Source of the DNA: Mesorhizobium comanense
Lineage (GTDB): Bacteria; Pseudomonadota; Alphaproteobacteria; Rhizobiales; Rhizobiaceae
Assembly: GCF_005503535.1 (NCBI RefSeq)
Contig: NZ_SCNN01000014.1
Span: 1-64,000, forward strand
Length of the DNA: 64,000 nucleotides
Reading direction: 5' to 3'
Shown here: positions 16,577 to 24,594 of the stretch, piece by piece
Position numbering within the stretch: position 1 is the stretch's first letter
How the letters are laid out: each line of letters opens with the position of its first letter
Position numbers and translations under genes: made by a program
The notes under the pieces: model-generated
What the model saw: only the letters and a program-made list of their open reading frames with translations
The model's database searches: none
Told to the model about the DNA's origin: nothing

Positions 16577-17179
16577 ATGTCAGAACCTCGCCGCATCGTC
16601 GTTCCCCCTCAGTCCGGCCGCTCCATCCGCGTCGCACGGGGCGACCTGATCCGCATCATCGACACGAAAGGGCAGCAGGTCGCCGACCTCTGGGCGTTCG
16701 CCACACAGCCGACGCTCGACTGGCTGAGCACATCGCAGACCCGCGACATCACCGAGCGGCTCTTTCCCGGTATCGGCGACCATTTCTACAGTGCCGCCGC
16801 GAAGCCGATGCTCACGCTGATCGAGAACGCATCGCCCGGCCCGCACGACATGCTCTACCCTGCCTGCGACTCGGCGCTTTACGAACGTGCCGGCTTCCCC
16901 AACCATCCCAACTGCCGGGACAATCTGATGCAGGCGCTGGCCGCCGAGGGCATATCGCTGCCCTTCGCACCCGACCCCGTCGATCTCTTCCAGAATTCGC
17001 TGCCGCAGCCGGATGGAAGGCTGGTGGTCGAGGCTTCGATCAATCCGCCGGGCGGCAATGTGACGTTGCGCGCCGAACAGGACCTGCTGCTGGTGGTCAC
17101 CGCCTGCTCGGTCGACTACTACCCGACCAATGGCGGGGTCTGCACCGAGATCGAAGTCGAAATCACCTCCGGCTCGTGA
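16577..17179 (+). CDS. DUF1989 / urea carboxylase-associated family protein
   Basis: This 200-residue protein matches the DUF1989 (urea carboxylase-associated) family: GDLIRIIDTKGQQVADLW near the start, LYPACDSALYERAG in the middle with conserved Cys, and the ending CSVDYYPTNGGVCTEIEVEI. Members are found with urea carboxylase, guanidine or aminomethyl-transfer genes, and their biochemistry is poorly known. The gene lies between the XRE regulator and bmt in the same direction. The gap to bmt contains that gene's own promoter, so they need not be co-transcribed. AAAGGAC lies before the ATG. Confidence 0.85.
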   Translation: MSEPRRIVVPPQSGRSIRVARGDLIRIIDTKGQQVADLWAFATQPTLDWLSTSQTRDITERLFPGIGDHFYSAAAKPMLTLIENASPGPHDMLYPACDSALYERAGFPNHPNCRDNLMQALAAEGISLPFAPDPVDLFQNSLPQPDGRLVVEASINPPGGNVTLRAEQDLLLVVTACSVDYYPTNGGVCTEIEVEITSGS

Positions 17180-17231
17180 GCCGGCCTTCGATTCGAACGC
17201 AATGCCAAGGGCAAATCCCTGGGGGCAAACA

Positions 17232-17260
17232 TTGACTGGACATAAAGACTTCTTTATATC
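17232..17260 (+). promoter_or_regulatory. Promoter and palindromic operator of bmt (SahR/SamR-type candidate)
   Basis: A TTGACT -35 box (17232-17237) and a TATATC -10 box (17255-17260) are spaced by exactly 17 bases. Within the spacer and overlapping the -10 lies ATAAAGA-CT-TCTTTAT (17242-17257), a perfect 7-2-7 inverted repeat. The same element recurs at 35487-35508 before the corrinoid/pterin methyltransferase gene. Its position would let a repressor block RNA polymerase. I recall similar palindromes as targets of ArsR-family SAM/SAH-responsive regulators in alphaproteobacteria. The assignment is inference. Confidence 0.7.
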
Positions 17261-17293
17261 CTTATCCGAATTCTAAACACGAAAGCCAATCCG

Positions 17294-18316
17294 ATGCCTC
17301 AGACCAATCCGATCGACGCCCTGCTGGCCGAAAAGGGCGTGCTTTTGGCCGATGGCGCCACCGGCACCAACCTGTTCGCCATGGGGCTGGAGGCTGGCGA
17401 GGCGCCGGAACTGCTGAACGAAACCGCGCCGGACACCATCACCAGCCTGCACCAGAATTTCGTCGATGCCGGCGCCGACATCATCCTCACCAACTCCTTC
17501 GGTGGCACCCGGCATCGCCTCAAGCTGCACCATGCGCAGGATCGCGTGCACGCGCTGAACAAGCGTGCCGCCGAGATTGCCCGCGCGGTCGCCGACAAGG
17601 CCGGCCGCAAGGTTATCGTCGCGGGCTCGGTCGGCCCGACCGGCGAGCTTCTGGTGCCGCTGGGCGCCATGACTTATGAAGAAGCGGTGGACGCCTTCGC
17701 CGAGCAGATAGAAGGGCTCAAGCAAGGCGGCGCCGAAGTCGCCTGGATCGAGACCATGTCGGCTCCCGACGAGATCCGCGCCGCAGCCGAGGCGGCGATC
17801 CGCGTCGGCCTGCCCTACACCTATACCGGCTCCTTCGACACTGCCGGGCGCACCATGATGGGCCTGCTGCCGAAAGACATCCATGGGGTCGCCGATGGGC
17901 TGTCGCAGGCTCCGCTCGGCGTTGGCGCCAATTGTGGCGTCGGCGCCTCCGATATCCTGGCCTCGCTGCTCGACATGACCGAGGCGAAGCCGGAGGCAAC
18001 CGTCATCGTCAAGGGCAATTGCGGCATTCCCGAATTCCGTGGCACCGAAATCCATTATTCCGGCACGCCCGAATTGATGGCCGACTATGTGCGCCTGGCT
18101 GTCGATGCCGGCGCCAGGATCGTCGGCGGCTGCTGCGGCACCTCGTTCCAGCACCTCGCCGCCATGCGCAAGGCGCTGGACGCCCATACCAGGGCGGATC
18201 GCCCGACGGTGGAAACCATCGTCGAGCGCATCGGCCCGATGCGCAACAAGGTGGCGACGGCAAACACCGCCGAGACCAGCGAAGCCCGCCGCGAACGACG
18301 CCGCGGCCGGAGCTGA
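17294..18316 (+). CDS. bmt: Betaine/homocysteine S-methyltransferase family; candidate homocysteine module of a split MetH
   Basis: This 340-residue zinc methyltransferase (PF02574) starts with LLADGATGTNL and has the Zn-binding cysteines C214 (GANCGVG) and C280/C281 (GGCCGTS). The family forms methionine from homocysteine using betaine, or using a corrinoid protein when it is the N-terminal module of MetH. I recall gene-fitness work in Phaeobacter and Dinoroseobacter in which proteins of this type act as one part of a three-part methionine synthase. The locus here encodes the other parts (corrinoid, pterin and activase proteins). The C-terminus ends in an extra basic tail (EARRERRRGRS). A strong promoter with a palindromic operator precedes it. 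Confidence 0.9.
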   Translation: MPQTNPIDALLAEKGVLLADGATGTNLFAMGLEAGEAPELLNETAPDTITSLHQNFVDAGADIILTNSFGGTRHRLKLHHAQDRVHALNKRAAEIARAVADKAGRKVIVAGSVGPTGELLVPLGAMTYEEAVDAFAEQIEGLKQGGAEVAWIETMSAPDEIRAAAEAAIRVGLPYTYTGSFDTAGRTMMGLLPKDIHGVADGLSQAPLGVGANCGVGASDILASLLDMTEAKPEATVIVKGNCGIPEFRGTEIHYSGTPELMADYVRLAVDAGARIVGGCCGTSFQHLAAMRKALDAHTRADRPTVETIVERIGPMRNKVATANTAETSEARRERRRGRS

Positions 18317-18330
18317 GACTATTGCTTTGA

Positions 18331-18702
18331 TTATTCGCTGTTGTCGGCGTAGCTCGACTGCGCCGACTTGAAGTCGACCACGTTGTCGCCGCGCATCGTC
18401 ATCAGCGCGCCTGATGAGGCCGGGTCGGTTATCTGGTCCAGCATGGCGCGAAAGCGGTCATTGGTCAGCGCCGACATCGCAGTGTGACGTGCTTGCGCGA
18501 CATTGTCGCTGATGCGCCTGGATTCGGCTGATGGAGACGATGAAACCGAGGCGTCGCGTGACGGCGGTGTCCAACTGGCGATGGTGGTGATCTGCAATTC
18601 CGGCTCCCTCAAGCCCAAGTCTGGAGCACTGAATAGCAATTCGGAATTGCGATCACGTTCCGCAAATGCGTTGCAATTTAACGATCCCGCATTGATCCGC
18701 AT
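18331..18702 (-). CDS. Hypothetical protein (uncertain)
   Basis: A 123-codon minus-strand frame fills the gap between bmt and the amidotransferase gene. The C-terminal half looks protein-like (NDRFRAMLDQITDPASSGALMTMRGDNVVDF), while the N-terminal half is Ser/Pro-rich and of low complexity. No strong ribosome site precedes the first ATG, so the true start may be internal. No family is recognised. It may be a small real gene or a chance frame. Confidence 0.35.
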   Translation of the reverse strand: MRINAGSLNCNAFAERDRNSELLFSAPDLGLREPELQITTIASWTPPSRDASVSSSPSAESRRISDNVAQARHTAMSALTNDRFRAMLDQITDPASSGALMTMRGDNVVDFKSAQSSYADNSE

Positions 18703-18730
18703 GCCGGTGGAAAATATCGCGGCCGAACCG

Positions 18731-19426
18731 CTAGCTCAAAGGCGGAAAAAGCTTTCGCAAAAACCCGTCGAACCACGCCGCCTGGATCGGATCGTGAAGG
18801 CTCATCAGGCGATCCTGTTCCTCGCGCGTCTGCGCGCCCGGCTTGTCGTAATTCGCTGCCGGGCGGTCCTGCACCCGCTTGAACGCGGCTGGCGTCACTT
18901 CGGCATGAAACTGCAGCCCGTAAACCTTCTCGCCGATGCGAAAGGCCTGATTGGGAAAGAGATCGCTCGAGGCAAGGCGCTGGGCGCCTTCAGGCAGGTC
19001 GAACCCATGCCAGTGTGACTGGGTGACATGGATCGGCGCGGACAGGAAATCCTGTGCCCCGTCGGTCGGGTAGATCGGATAGCAGCCGAACTCATGTACA
19101 CCGCTCTCCGGTGGGCCGACATGCGCGCCGTGAAGCCAGGCGATTTGCTGAGCGCCCTGGCAAATGCCGAGCAGCGGGACACCGGCATTCATGCAGAAGT
19201 CGATAAAGCGATATTCGTCCAGCAGGAATGGATGCAGCGCCGTATCATAGACATTGTACATGCCGCCGTAGACGACGCCGCCTGCGACACCGTCATCCGC
19301 ATCGAGCGCTTCTCCGGCATAGGCTCGGCGCAGGACTGGCTCGTAGCCGTTTTGCTGGAGGTGGGCGAACACACGATCATCGGCGGGTTCGTCGCTGTGC
19401 CGCACCAGAACGATACGCTTCTGCAT
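18731..19426 (-). CDS. Class I glutamine amidotransferase-like protein
   Basis: This 231-residue protein has the class I GATase fold of the GuaA-N/COG0518 type. LLGICQGAQQIA holds the nucleophilic Cys and LQFHAEV the catalytic His, followed by an acidic residue. It begins MQKRIVLVRHSDEPADD. Stand-alone proteins of this type hydrolyse gamma-glutamyl bonds or supply ammonia to an unlinked partner; the specific role is unknown. The ATG has AGGAAGGGCAGG upstream. An inverted repeat terminator of the neighbouring VWA gene lies upstream, so it is a separate transcription unit. Confidence 0.85.
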   Translation of the reverse strand: MQKRIVLVRHSDEPADDRVFAHLQQNGYEPVLRRAYAGEALDADDGVAGGVVYGGMYNVYDTALHPFLLDEYRFIDFCMNAGVPLLGICQGAQQIAWLHGAHVGPPESGVHEFGCYPIYPTDGAQDFLSAPIHVTQSHWHGFDLPEGAQRLASSDLFPNQAFRIGEKVYGLQFHAEVTPAAFKRVQDRPAANYDKPGAQTREEQDRLMSLHDPIQAAWFDGFLRKLFPPLS

Positions 19427-19477
19427 GGTCCTGCCCTTCCTCTCGCCAGAATGGGTGGTCCAAGGCAGCCACGCAAT

Positions 19478-19515
19478 CAAAAAAAGGCCGGCAAGGGAAT
19501 TACCCTCGCCGGCCT
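19478..19515 (-). terminator. Intrinsic terminator of the VWA gene
   Basis: On the minus strand AGGCCGGC pairs with GCCGGCCT, extended by an inner GAGGG/CCCTT stem around TAATT, and is followed by a run of seven T. It lies about 70 bases past the stop of the VWA-domain gene and is a textbook rho-independent terminator. Confidence 0.85.
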
Positions 19516-19586
19516 GCCTCACCCGCCCGTAGGCCGGTTTCCCGTATCAGAACGATCCCATCTGAAGGAAACCGGCCGTATCACCC

Positions 19587-21767
19587 CTACCGATTATCAC
19601 CCAGCGCCGAGGCAAGGCGCACAAGCGAGAGGAACTCGGACCTGTACCCAAACGGGTCGGCTCCTCGGGCGGCAGTGGCGATCTCCATGATCTTGTCGTA
19701 ACCGAACTTGGCGGTCGCATCCTCGTCGCGCAGCTTCTGGCCGAAGGCTGCGACCGCGACGGAGAAACGCTGATCGGTGCTGGCTTCGTCGAAGGACGCG
19801 ACCTCATTGGCCGATGTCACCGGCGTGGTGATCAGCTTGGAGACATCCTCGTTCGGCAGCTTGTAGCGGATCTTGACGAAGGCATATTCGTCCGCATTGG
19901 CGACACCGCCATCGTTCACCGTCGCCTGGCCGTAGCGCAGCTGATCGATCTGCTCGCCGCCGCTGCCTTTCGGCGTGATCTCGTAGATCGCGGTGACCGA
20001 ATGACCCGAGCCGATGTCGCCTGCGTCGACACGGTCATTGTTGAAATCCTCGCGGTTGAGCGCCCGGGTCTCGTAGCCGATCAGCCGGTATTCCGAGACC
20101 TTCTGCGGGTTGAACTCGACCTGGATCTTGACGTCTTTGGCGATCGGGAAGAGCGTCGAGGACGCATCCTGGACAAGCACCTTCTCAGCCTCGGCCAGCG
20201 TATCGATGTAGGCGGCGGTGCCATTGCCGTTCTGGGCGATTGTCTGCATCATCTGGTCGTTGAGATTGTCGTGGCCGAAGCCGAACACCGACAGGAAGAC
20301 GCCGCTCTTGCGCTCCTGCTCGATCAGCCGCTTCAGGTCGTCGTCGTCGCTCTGGCCGACATTGAAATCGCCATCGGTGGCAAGCATCACCCGGTTGACA
20401 CCGTCCTTGATGAAGGATTGCTGGGCAAGCTTGTAGGCCTCCTTGATCCCAGCCTCGCCAGCGGTCGACCCGCCCGGCTGCAGATTGTCGATGGCGTTGA
20501 GGATCTTGTCCTTCTCGGCGGCCCTGGTCGGCATCAGAACGGTGCCGGCCTCACCGGCATAGGTGACGATGGAGATCGTGTCGTCGGCCTTCAGCTTGCT
20601 GACCAGCAGCCGGAACGCCGACTTGAGCAGCGGCAGCTTGTCCGGTTCGTCCATCGAACCCGAGACATCGATCAGGAAGACCAGATTGGCCTTGGGCTGC
20701 TCGGTCGGCTTGATGTCGAAGCCCTTGATGGCGACATGCATCAGCTTGGTGTGGCTGTTCCACGGCGTCGGCATGACGCTGACCGTCGAGTTGAAGGGGG
20801 TGGAGGCGGAGTCCGGCCCCTTCCAGTCATAGGGGAAGTAGTTGATCATCTCCTCGACACGCACCGTGTCGGCCTGCGGCAAGGCCCCCTCCTTCAGCGA
20901 ACGGCGCACGAAGGAATAGGACGCGGTGTCGACGTCGATCGAGAAGGTCGAGACCGGATCTTCGAGCGCCGCATGGACCGGATTGGTCTTGAAGTCCTCG
21001 ACGCGATTGCGGTTTTCCTCTTGCGCCGTCACCTGGTCAGCGGGCGCGATGGCCGGCCGCGGCGCCATCAGCTTGGACTCGGCCATGGGGGCAACCCTGG
21101 AATTCCTGGGCGCACTGGTCGTGCCGTCCAGCGCGAGTTCTTCGGTCGGCGCCGGCGCAGGCTGCAAAGTGCCCGCCGCCGGCTCATTGACCGTTGCCGG
21201 AGCATCAGCCGGCACACCACGTCCCCGCGTATCCTGCTGCGCAGCGGCACCGTTTGCAGCGGATTCGGATTTCGTCGGCGCGGCCGGCGCCACAAGCGCG
21301 TCGCCGGCATCACGGCTTTCCACATCCGCGTCGGTCTTCTTGTCCTTGGCCTGCGAAGCGACGGCCACCGGCTCGGTGACCGTCTGATCCCCCGGCGCCT
21401 GCTTGGCCAGCGGCTTCACGGTGGTCGGCTTGTCGGCCAGCGTCTCGGTGATCTTCTCGTCGCCGCCGAATTTCGGCGGCTGTTCCCTCAGCAGATGGAA
21501 GGTGGCGTATCCGGCGATCGGCAGGGCGACGAGCCCGGCAAGGGCCGGCGTGGCAATGAGTTTCTTTTGCATGATCTCGCTCCAGAGCTTTTGTGCTCGC
21601 TCTGTGAGACGAAGCCCGCCGGCCGATCCTTGGGTAACGGCGGAAATATTTTCCTGATCATAGGCACGCATGGCGGCTTCGAAGGCGCGGGCCTTCGCGC
21701 CCTGGCCCGGTGCCGGTACAGCTGTGTCGCGCAGCCTGTTGAGTTCGTTGTCGTCGACCATGGTCAC
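19587..21767 (-). CDS. YfbK-like von Willebrand factor A domain protein
   Basis: This protein of about 726 residues has an N-terminal cytosolic segment, one membrane helix (about 70-90), a long Ala/Pro/Thr-rich low-complexity linker, and a VWA domain. The VWA domain has the metal site in FLIDVSGSMDEPDK and TDGDFNVG. A conserved C-terminal extension of the YfbK family follows (TRALNREDFNNDRVDAGDIGSGH). It would face the periplasm and bind protein partners through Mg/Ca. It begins at a GTG overlapping the stop of the ECF sigma factor gene (GTGA); an ATG two codons later is equally possible. The coupling suggests that it is a target or regulator of the sigma factor. Confidence 0.88.
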   Translation of the reverse strand: MTMVDDNELNRLRDTAVPAPGQGAKARAFEAAMRAYDQENISAVTQGSAGGLRLTERAQKLWSEIMQKKLIATPALAGLVALPIAGYATFHLLREQPPKFGGDEKITETLADKPTTVKPLAKQAPGDQTVTEPVAVASQAKDKKTDADVESRDAGDALVAPAAPTKSESAANGAAAQQDTRGRGVPADAPATVNEPAAGTLQPAPAPTEELALDGTTSAPRNSRVAPMAESKLMAPRPAIAPADQVTAQEENRNRVEDFKTNPVHAALEDPVSTFSIDVDTASYSFVRRSLKEGALPQADTVRVEEMINYFPYDWKGPDSASTPFNSTVSVMPTPWNSHTKLMHVAIKGFDIKPTEQPKANLVFLIDVSGSMDEPDKLPLLKSAFRLLVSKLKADDTISIVTYAGEAGTVLMPTRAAEKDKILNAIDNLQPGGSTAGEAGIKEAYKLAQQSFIKDGVNRVMLATDGDFNVGQSDDDDLKRLIEQERKSGVFLSVFGFGHDNLNDQMMQTIAQNGNGTAAYIDTLAEAEKVLVQDASSTLFPIAKDVKIQVEFNPQKVSEYRLIGYETRALNREDFNNDRVDAGDIGSGHSVTAIYEITPKGSGGEQIDQLRYGQATVNDGGVANADEYAFVKIRYKLPNEDVSKLITTPVTSANEVASFDEASTDQRFSVAVAAFGQKLRDEDATAKFGYDKIMEIATAARGADPFGYRSEFLSLVRLASALGDNR

Positions 21768-22327
21768 ACTTCCCCGGCCGAGCGCATCAGCGTCTTCAGC
21801 CGTTTCTTCGCTTCATGGATGTGCCAGGAAACCGTCGTCTCGGAGATCGCCATCGCCTCGGCGGCCGCCGCATGGCTCAAGCCTTCGCCATAGACGAGCA
21901 GCACGGCGTCGCGCTGCTTGTCCGGCAATTGCCGCACCGCCGCCCATAGTGCCTCGGCGGGATCCTCGCTCTCGGCCGGAGCCTCGCCCGAGATCAGCGC
22001 GTGAACGCCATAGGCCTCGGTCTTGACCGTCTCGCGTGCGGTTTTTCGCATCATGTCCCGCGCGGCGTTCATCGTCATGGTATAGAGCCATGTCGTGAAA
22101 GCGCCGCCGCCGCGATAGTCGCGGATCGCCTTGCCGAGCCGGACGCAGACTTCCTGGGCGATGTCTTCGGCGTCGGCTTTCCTGCCGCACCAGCGATAGG
22201 CGGCGCGATAGACGAAGTCATAGTGGCGCTCCAGCAATTTGCCGAAGGCCCCCCTGTCTCCGCCCTTCGCCCGCCCGATCAGGTCGGCGTCGGAGGCTTC
22301 GCTCTCATCCAGCATCATCGCCATCAT
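21764..22327 (-). CDS. ECF-family RNA polymerase sigma factor
   Basis: This 187-residue protein has region 2 (AFGKLLERHYDFVYRAAYRWCG, DAEDIAQEVCVRL) and region 4 (LPDKQRDAVLLVYGEGLSHAAAAEAMAISETTVSWHIHEAKKRL) of sigma-70 group 4. The start has several clustered Met codons, and MMAMMLDE is used here. No anti-sigma factor with a zinc-binding domain is adjacent. Instead the next gene, overlapping by 4 bases, is a membrane VWA protein whose short cytosolic N-terminus could play that part. The signal sensed is unknown. Confidence 0.92.
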   Translation of the reverse strand: MMAMMLDESEASDADLIGRAKGGDRGAFGKLLERHYDFVYRAAYRWCGRKADAEDIAQEVCVRLGKAIRDYRGGGAFTTWLYTMTMNAARDMMRKTARETVKTEAYGVHALISGEAPAESEDPAEALWAAVRQLPDKQRDAVLLVYGEGLSHAAAAEAMAISETTVSWHIHEAKKRLKTLMRSAGEV

Positions 22328-22522
22328 TTGCCTGTTGGACGAAGGCTAATGACCAATCCTTGGGGCGATGCAAAGATTTTTTTCGACCTGGTGCTTTGAC
22401 GCCCGGACGCTCGCCGGGGCGGCTTCACATCAGGCGCAAGAAAGCGTGACCTGTCGTCATCGGCCACAGCGCTGGCAATTCCATCTCGACTCGGGTCTCT
22501 GGTTCTCTTGTCCAACAACGAA

Positions 22523-23101
22523 ATGGCCACAGCCGAAACGTTGAACATGTCGGAACCGGAAGCACCATCCGCGCCCAGCTATTCGCAGCTCTTCTGGATT
22601 TTCACCCGCATCGCCCTGACCAGTTTCGGCGGTGGATTGAGCGGCTGGCTGCTGCGGGAGTTTGTTCAAAACCGCAAGTGGATGACGCAGGAGGAGTTTC
22701 TCAACGGCCTGTCGATTTCCCAGGCGCTGCCGGGCGTGAACGTCAAGAACATGGCGGTCTGGATCGGCTACAGGCTGCTTGGCTGGCGTGGCGCCGCCAT
22801 TGGGTTTGTCGGCATCATCGTCCCGCCTGCCATCGTCATTGTCCTGCTGGGAACGCTGTTCTCCTCGTTGTCGCACTATCCGCTGACGCATGTGGCATTG
22901 ATGGGAGCAGCGGCGGCGGCGGTTGGCCTGTCACTGTCCATGGGCATCACGGCGGCGCGAGCTGTGCCTCGCAACGCTGTGCCCCTTGCGATCATGGCGG
23001 CCACCTTCATTGCCGTCGCACTTCTGCACTGGCCGCTTTTCTGGGTCGTCCTGACCGCCGGTTTCGTCAGCGTGGCCTATGCCTACGCCAGGGCAGGTTG
23101 A
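22523..23101 (+). CDS. Chromate transporter, N-terminal half (CHR family)
   Basis: This protein of about 192 residues is one CHR domain (PF02417) with SFGGGLSGWLLREFV, SQALPGVNVKNMAVWIGYRLLGWRGA and several hydrophobic segments. Split CHR proteins work as pairs, and the second half follows with an ATGA overlap. The pair probably exports chromate or exchanges a related oxyanion across the inner membrane. The start is uncertain: TTG at 22508, ATG at 22523 and ATG at 22547 are all in frame, without a strong ribosome site. Confidence 0.85.
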   Translation: MATAETLNMSEPEAPSAPSYSQLFWIFTRIALTSFGGGLSGWLLREFVQNRKWMTQEEFLNGLSISQALPGVNVKNMAVWIGYRLLGWRGAAIGFVGIIVPPAIVIVLLGTLFSSLSHYPLTHVALMGAAAAAVGLSLSMGITAARAVPRNAVPLAIMAATFIAVALLHWPLFWVVLTAGFVSVAYAYARAG

Positions 23102-23652
23102 TGAGCGACAACCCGCAAACTTCGTTGTTACTAAGCCTGCTGGCGGTATTTGCGCCGCTTTCCCTCGTGACCATCGGCGGCGGACAAAGCGCCATTGCCG
23201 ACATCAACCGGCAGGTTGTCGACGTCCATCAGTGGATGAGCCAGGCGCAGTTCGTCGACGCCTTCGCCATCTCGCGGATGGCTCCGGGACCGGGATCCCT
23301 GCTGGTGACGTTGATCGGCTGGCAAGTCGCGGGTTTTTGGGGCGCCGTCGTTGCAACGATGGCCATTTTCGGTCCGACCACCTTTCTCATCTACGCGGTC
23401 GCCCATATCTGGTCCCGCAAAGGCGGGGAGCGTTGGAAGCGGGCGCTGGAGGCCGGGCTCCGGCCGGTGGCCGCGGGTATGATCCTTGCCGCGGGCTATG
23501 TGTTGCTGCAGGCCATGGATGGCGGCTGGTTCGCGCGCGCCATCGCGTTCGCTTCAACGGCAACCCTGCTCCTGACCAAGGTAAATCCGCTGCTTTTGAT
23601 CGGTGCCGGCGTCACCGTTTTCATCGGGCTGCATGCGCTCGGCCTAGTCTAG
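23101..23652 (+). CDS. Chromate transporter, C-terminal half (CHR family)
   Basis: This 183-residue protein is the second CHR domain, with TIGGGQSAIADINRQVV, AFAISRMAPGPGSLLVTLIGWQVAG and four or more hydrophobic helices. It starts inside the stop codon of the first half (ATGA), so the two are made in equal amounts and likely form the heterodimeric antiporter known for short-chain CHR pairs. Nothing else in the neighbourhood relates to metals. The gene converges with the dienelactone hydrolase gene. Confidence 0.87.
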   Translation: MSDNPQTSLLLSLLAVFAPLSLVTIGGGQSAIADINRQVVDVHQWMSQAQFVDAFAISRMAPGPGSLLVTLIGWQVAGFWGAVVATMAIFGPTTFLIYAVAHIWSRKGGERWKRALEAGLRPVAAGMILAAGYVLLQAMDGGWFARAIAFASTATLLLTKVNPLLLIGAGVTVFIGLHALGLV

Positions 23653-23702
23653 ACCATCATCTCCAGTCGCGGATCGCTTGTGACAAATGTCCGCACGAAG
23701 GC

Positions 23703-24440
23703 TCAGATCAGCGTCTCGGCAAACAGCGTGATCAGCCTTTGCCAATGCCGCTCCGCGCCGGCTTGGTCGTAGACGCCGTGATCGGGCACGCACCAGCCAT
23801 GCGCCATGCCGACATAGTTCTCCAGCAGGTGGTCGACTTCGGCGTTTCTCAGCGCCTCCTCGAGCCGCGTCGACTGCTCTGGCGGAAAGCTGCGGTCGAC
23901 GCCGGCCATGCCGACATAAACGCGCGCCTTGATCGAACCGGCCTTGCGGTGCGGGCTGTCCTCGGCATCGCTGGCGAGATTGCCGCCATGGAAACTGGCG
24001 GCGGCCTTGATCCTTTCGGGATAGGTCGCGGCGGCATTGAGCGCCCGCGCGCCGCCCATGCAATAGCCGACGGAACCGATCGGACCGGTGACCCCCTCGC
24101 CTGCAAGCGCATCAAGGAAGGCCGAACTGTCGTTGATCGTCATGGCCTGCGTCGTGCCGGTCACCAATGCCATCAGCGCCGCCTTGGTCTTTTCCTCGGT
24201 GAAGGCGGTCTTGGCGTCGAACGGGCCATAGGGTGCGTTGCGATAGAAGAGGTCGGGCACCAGCACCGCGTAGCCCTCGGCCGCAAGCCGATCGGCCATG
24301 CCGTCGAGCGCCGGGCGCGGGCCGAACGCGTCCTGGTAGAGGATGACACCTGCCTTGGCTTGGGAAACTTTAGCCGATCGGAACAGACCGGCTGTCGCCA
24401 CGCCGTCGCTGGTCCTGATGCTGAGGTTCTGTTTGGTCAT
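23703..24440 (-). CDS. Dienelactone hydrolase family protein
   Basis: This 245-residue alpha/beta hydrolase has the Cys nucleophile of the dienelactone hydrolase family in GSVGYCMGGARAL, an Asp in GVDRSFPP, and a His in GMAHGWCV. The N-terminus LSIRTSDGVATAGLF and LYQDAFGPRPALDGMADRLA fit the family. Dienelactone hydrolases open lactones in chloroaromatic degradation, but many members act on other esters. No aromatic pathway genes are near, so the substrate is open. It has no signal peptide. Confidence 0.87.
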   Translation of the reverse strand: MTKQNLSIRTSDGVATAGLFRSAKVSQAKAGVILYQDAFGPRPALDGMADRLAAEGYAVLVPDLFYRNAPYGPFDAKTAFTEEKTKAALMALVTGTTQAMTINDSSAFLDALAGEGVTGPIGSVGYCMGGARALNAAATYPERIKAAASFHGGNLASDAEDSPHRKAGSIKARVYVGMAGVDRSFPPEQSTRLEEALRNAEVDHLLENYVGMAHGWCVPDHGVYDQAGAERHWQRLITLFAETLI

Positions 24441-24594
24441 CACGCGCTCCGTTCGGCAGATGTGCGATACATATCCGTGCGAACCGTCACGGCAAGGCGT
24501 CCCCTGCCGCTGACGGTCAACATTTCGTGCAGGATCGTACGAGACATCGCAAGAACGGCTGCCGCCGTTCCATGCACAGGATGTTTATGCAAGC

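Noticed and set aside
20001..21893. 630-codon plus-strand frame opposite the VWA gene
   Set aside because: No domain, and it overlaps the sigma factor gene as well; shadow composition.
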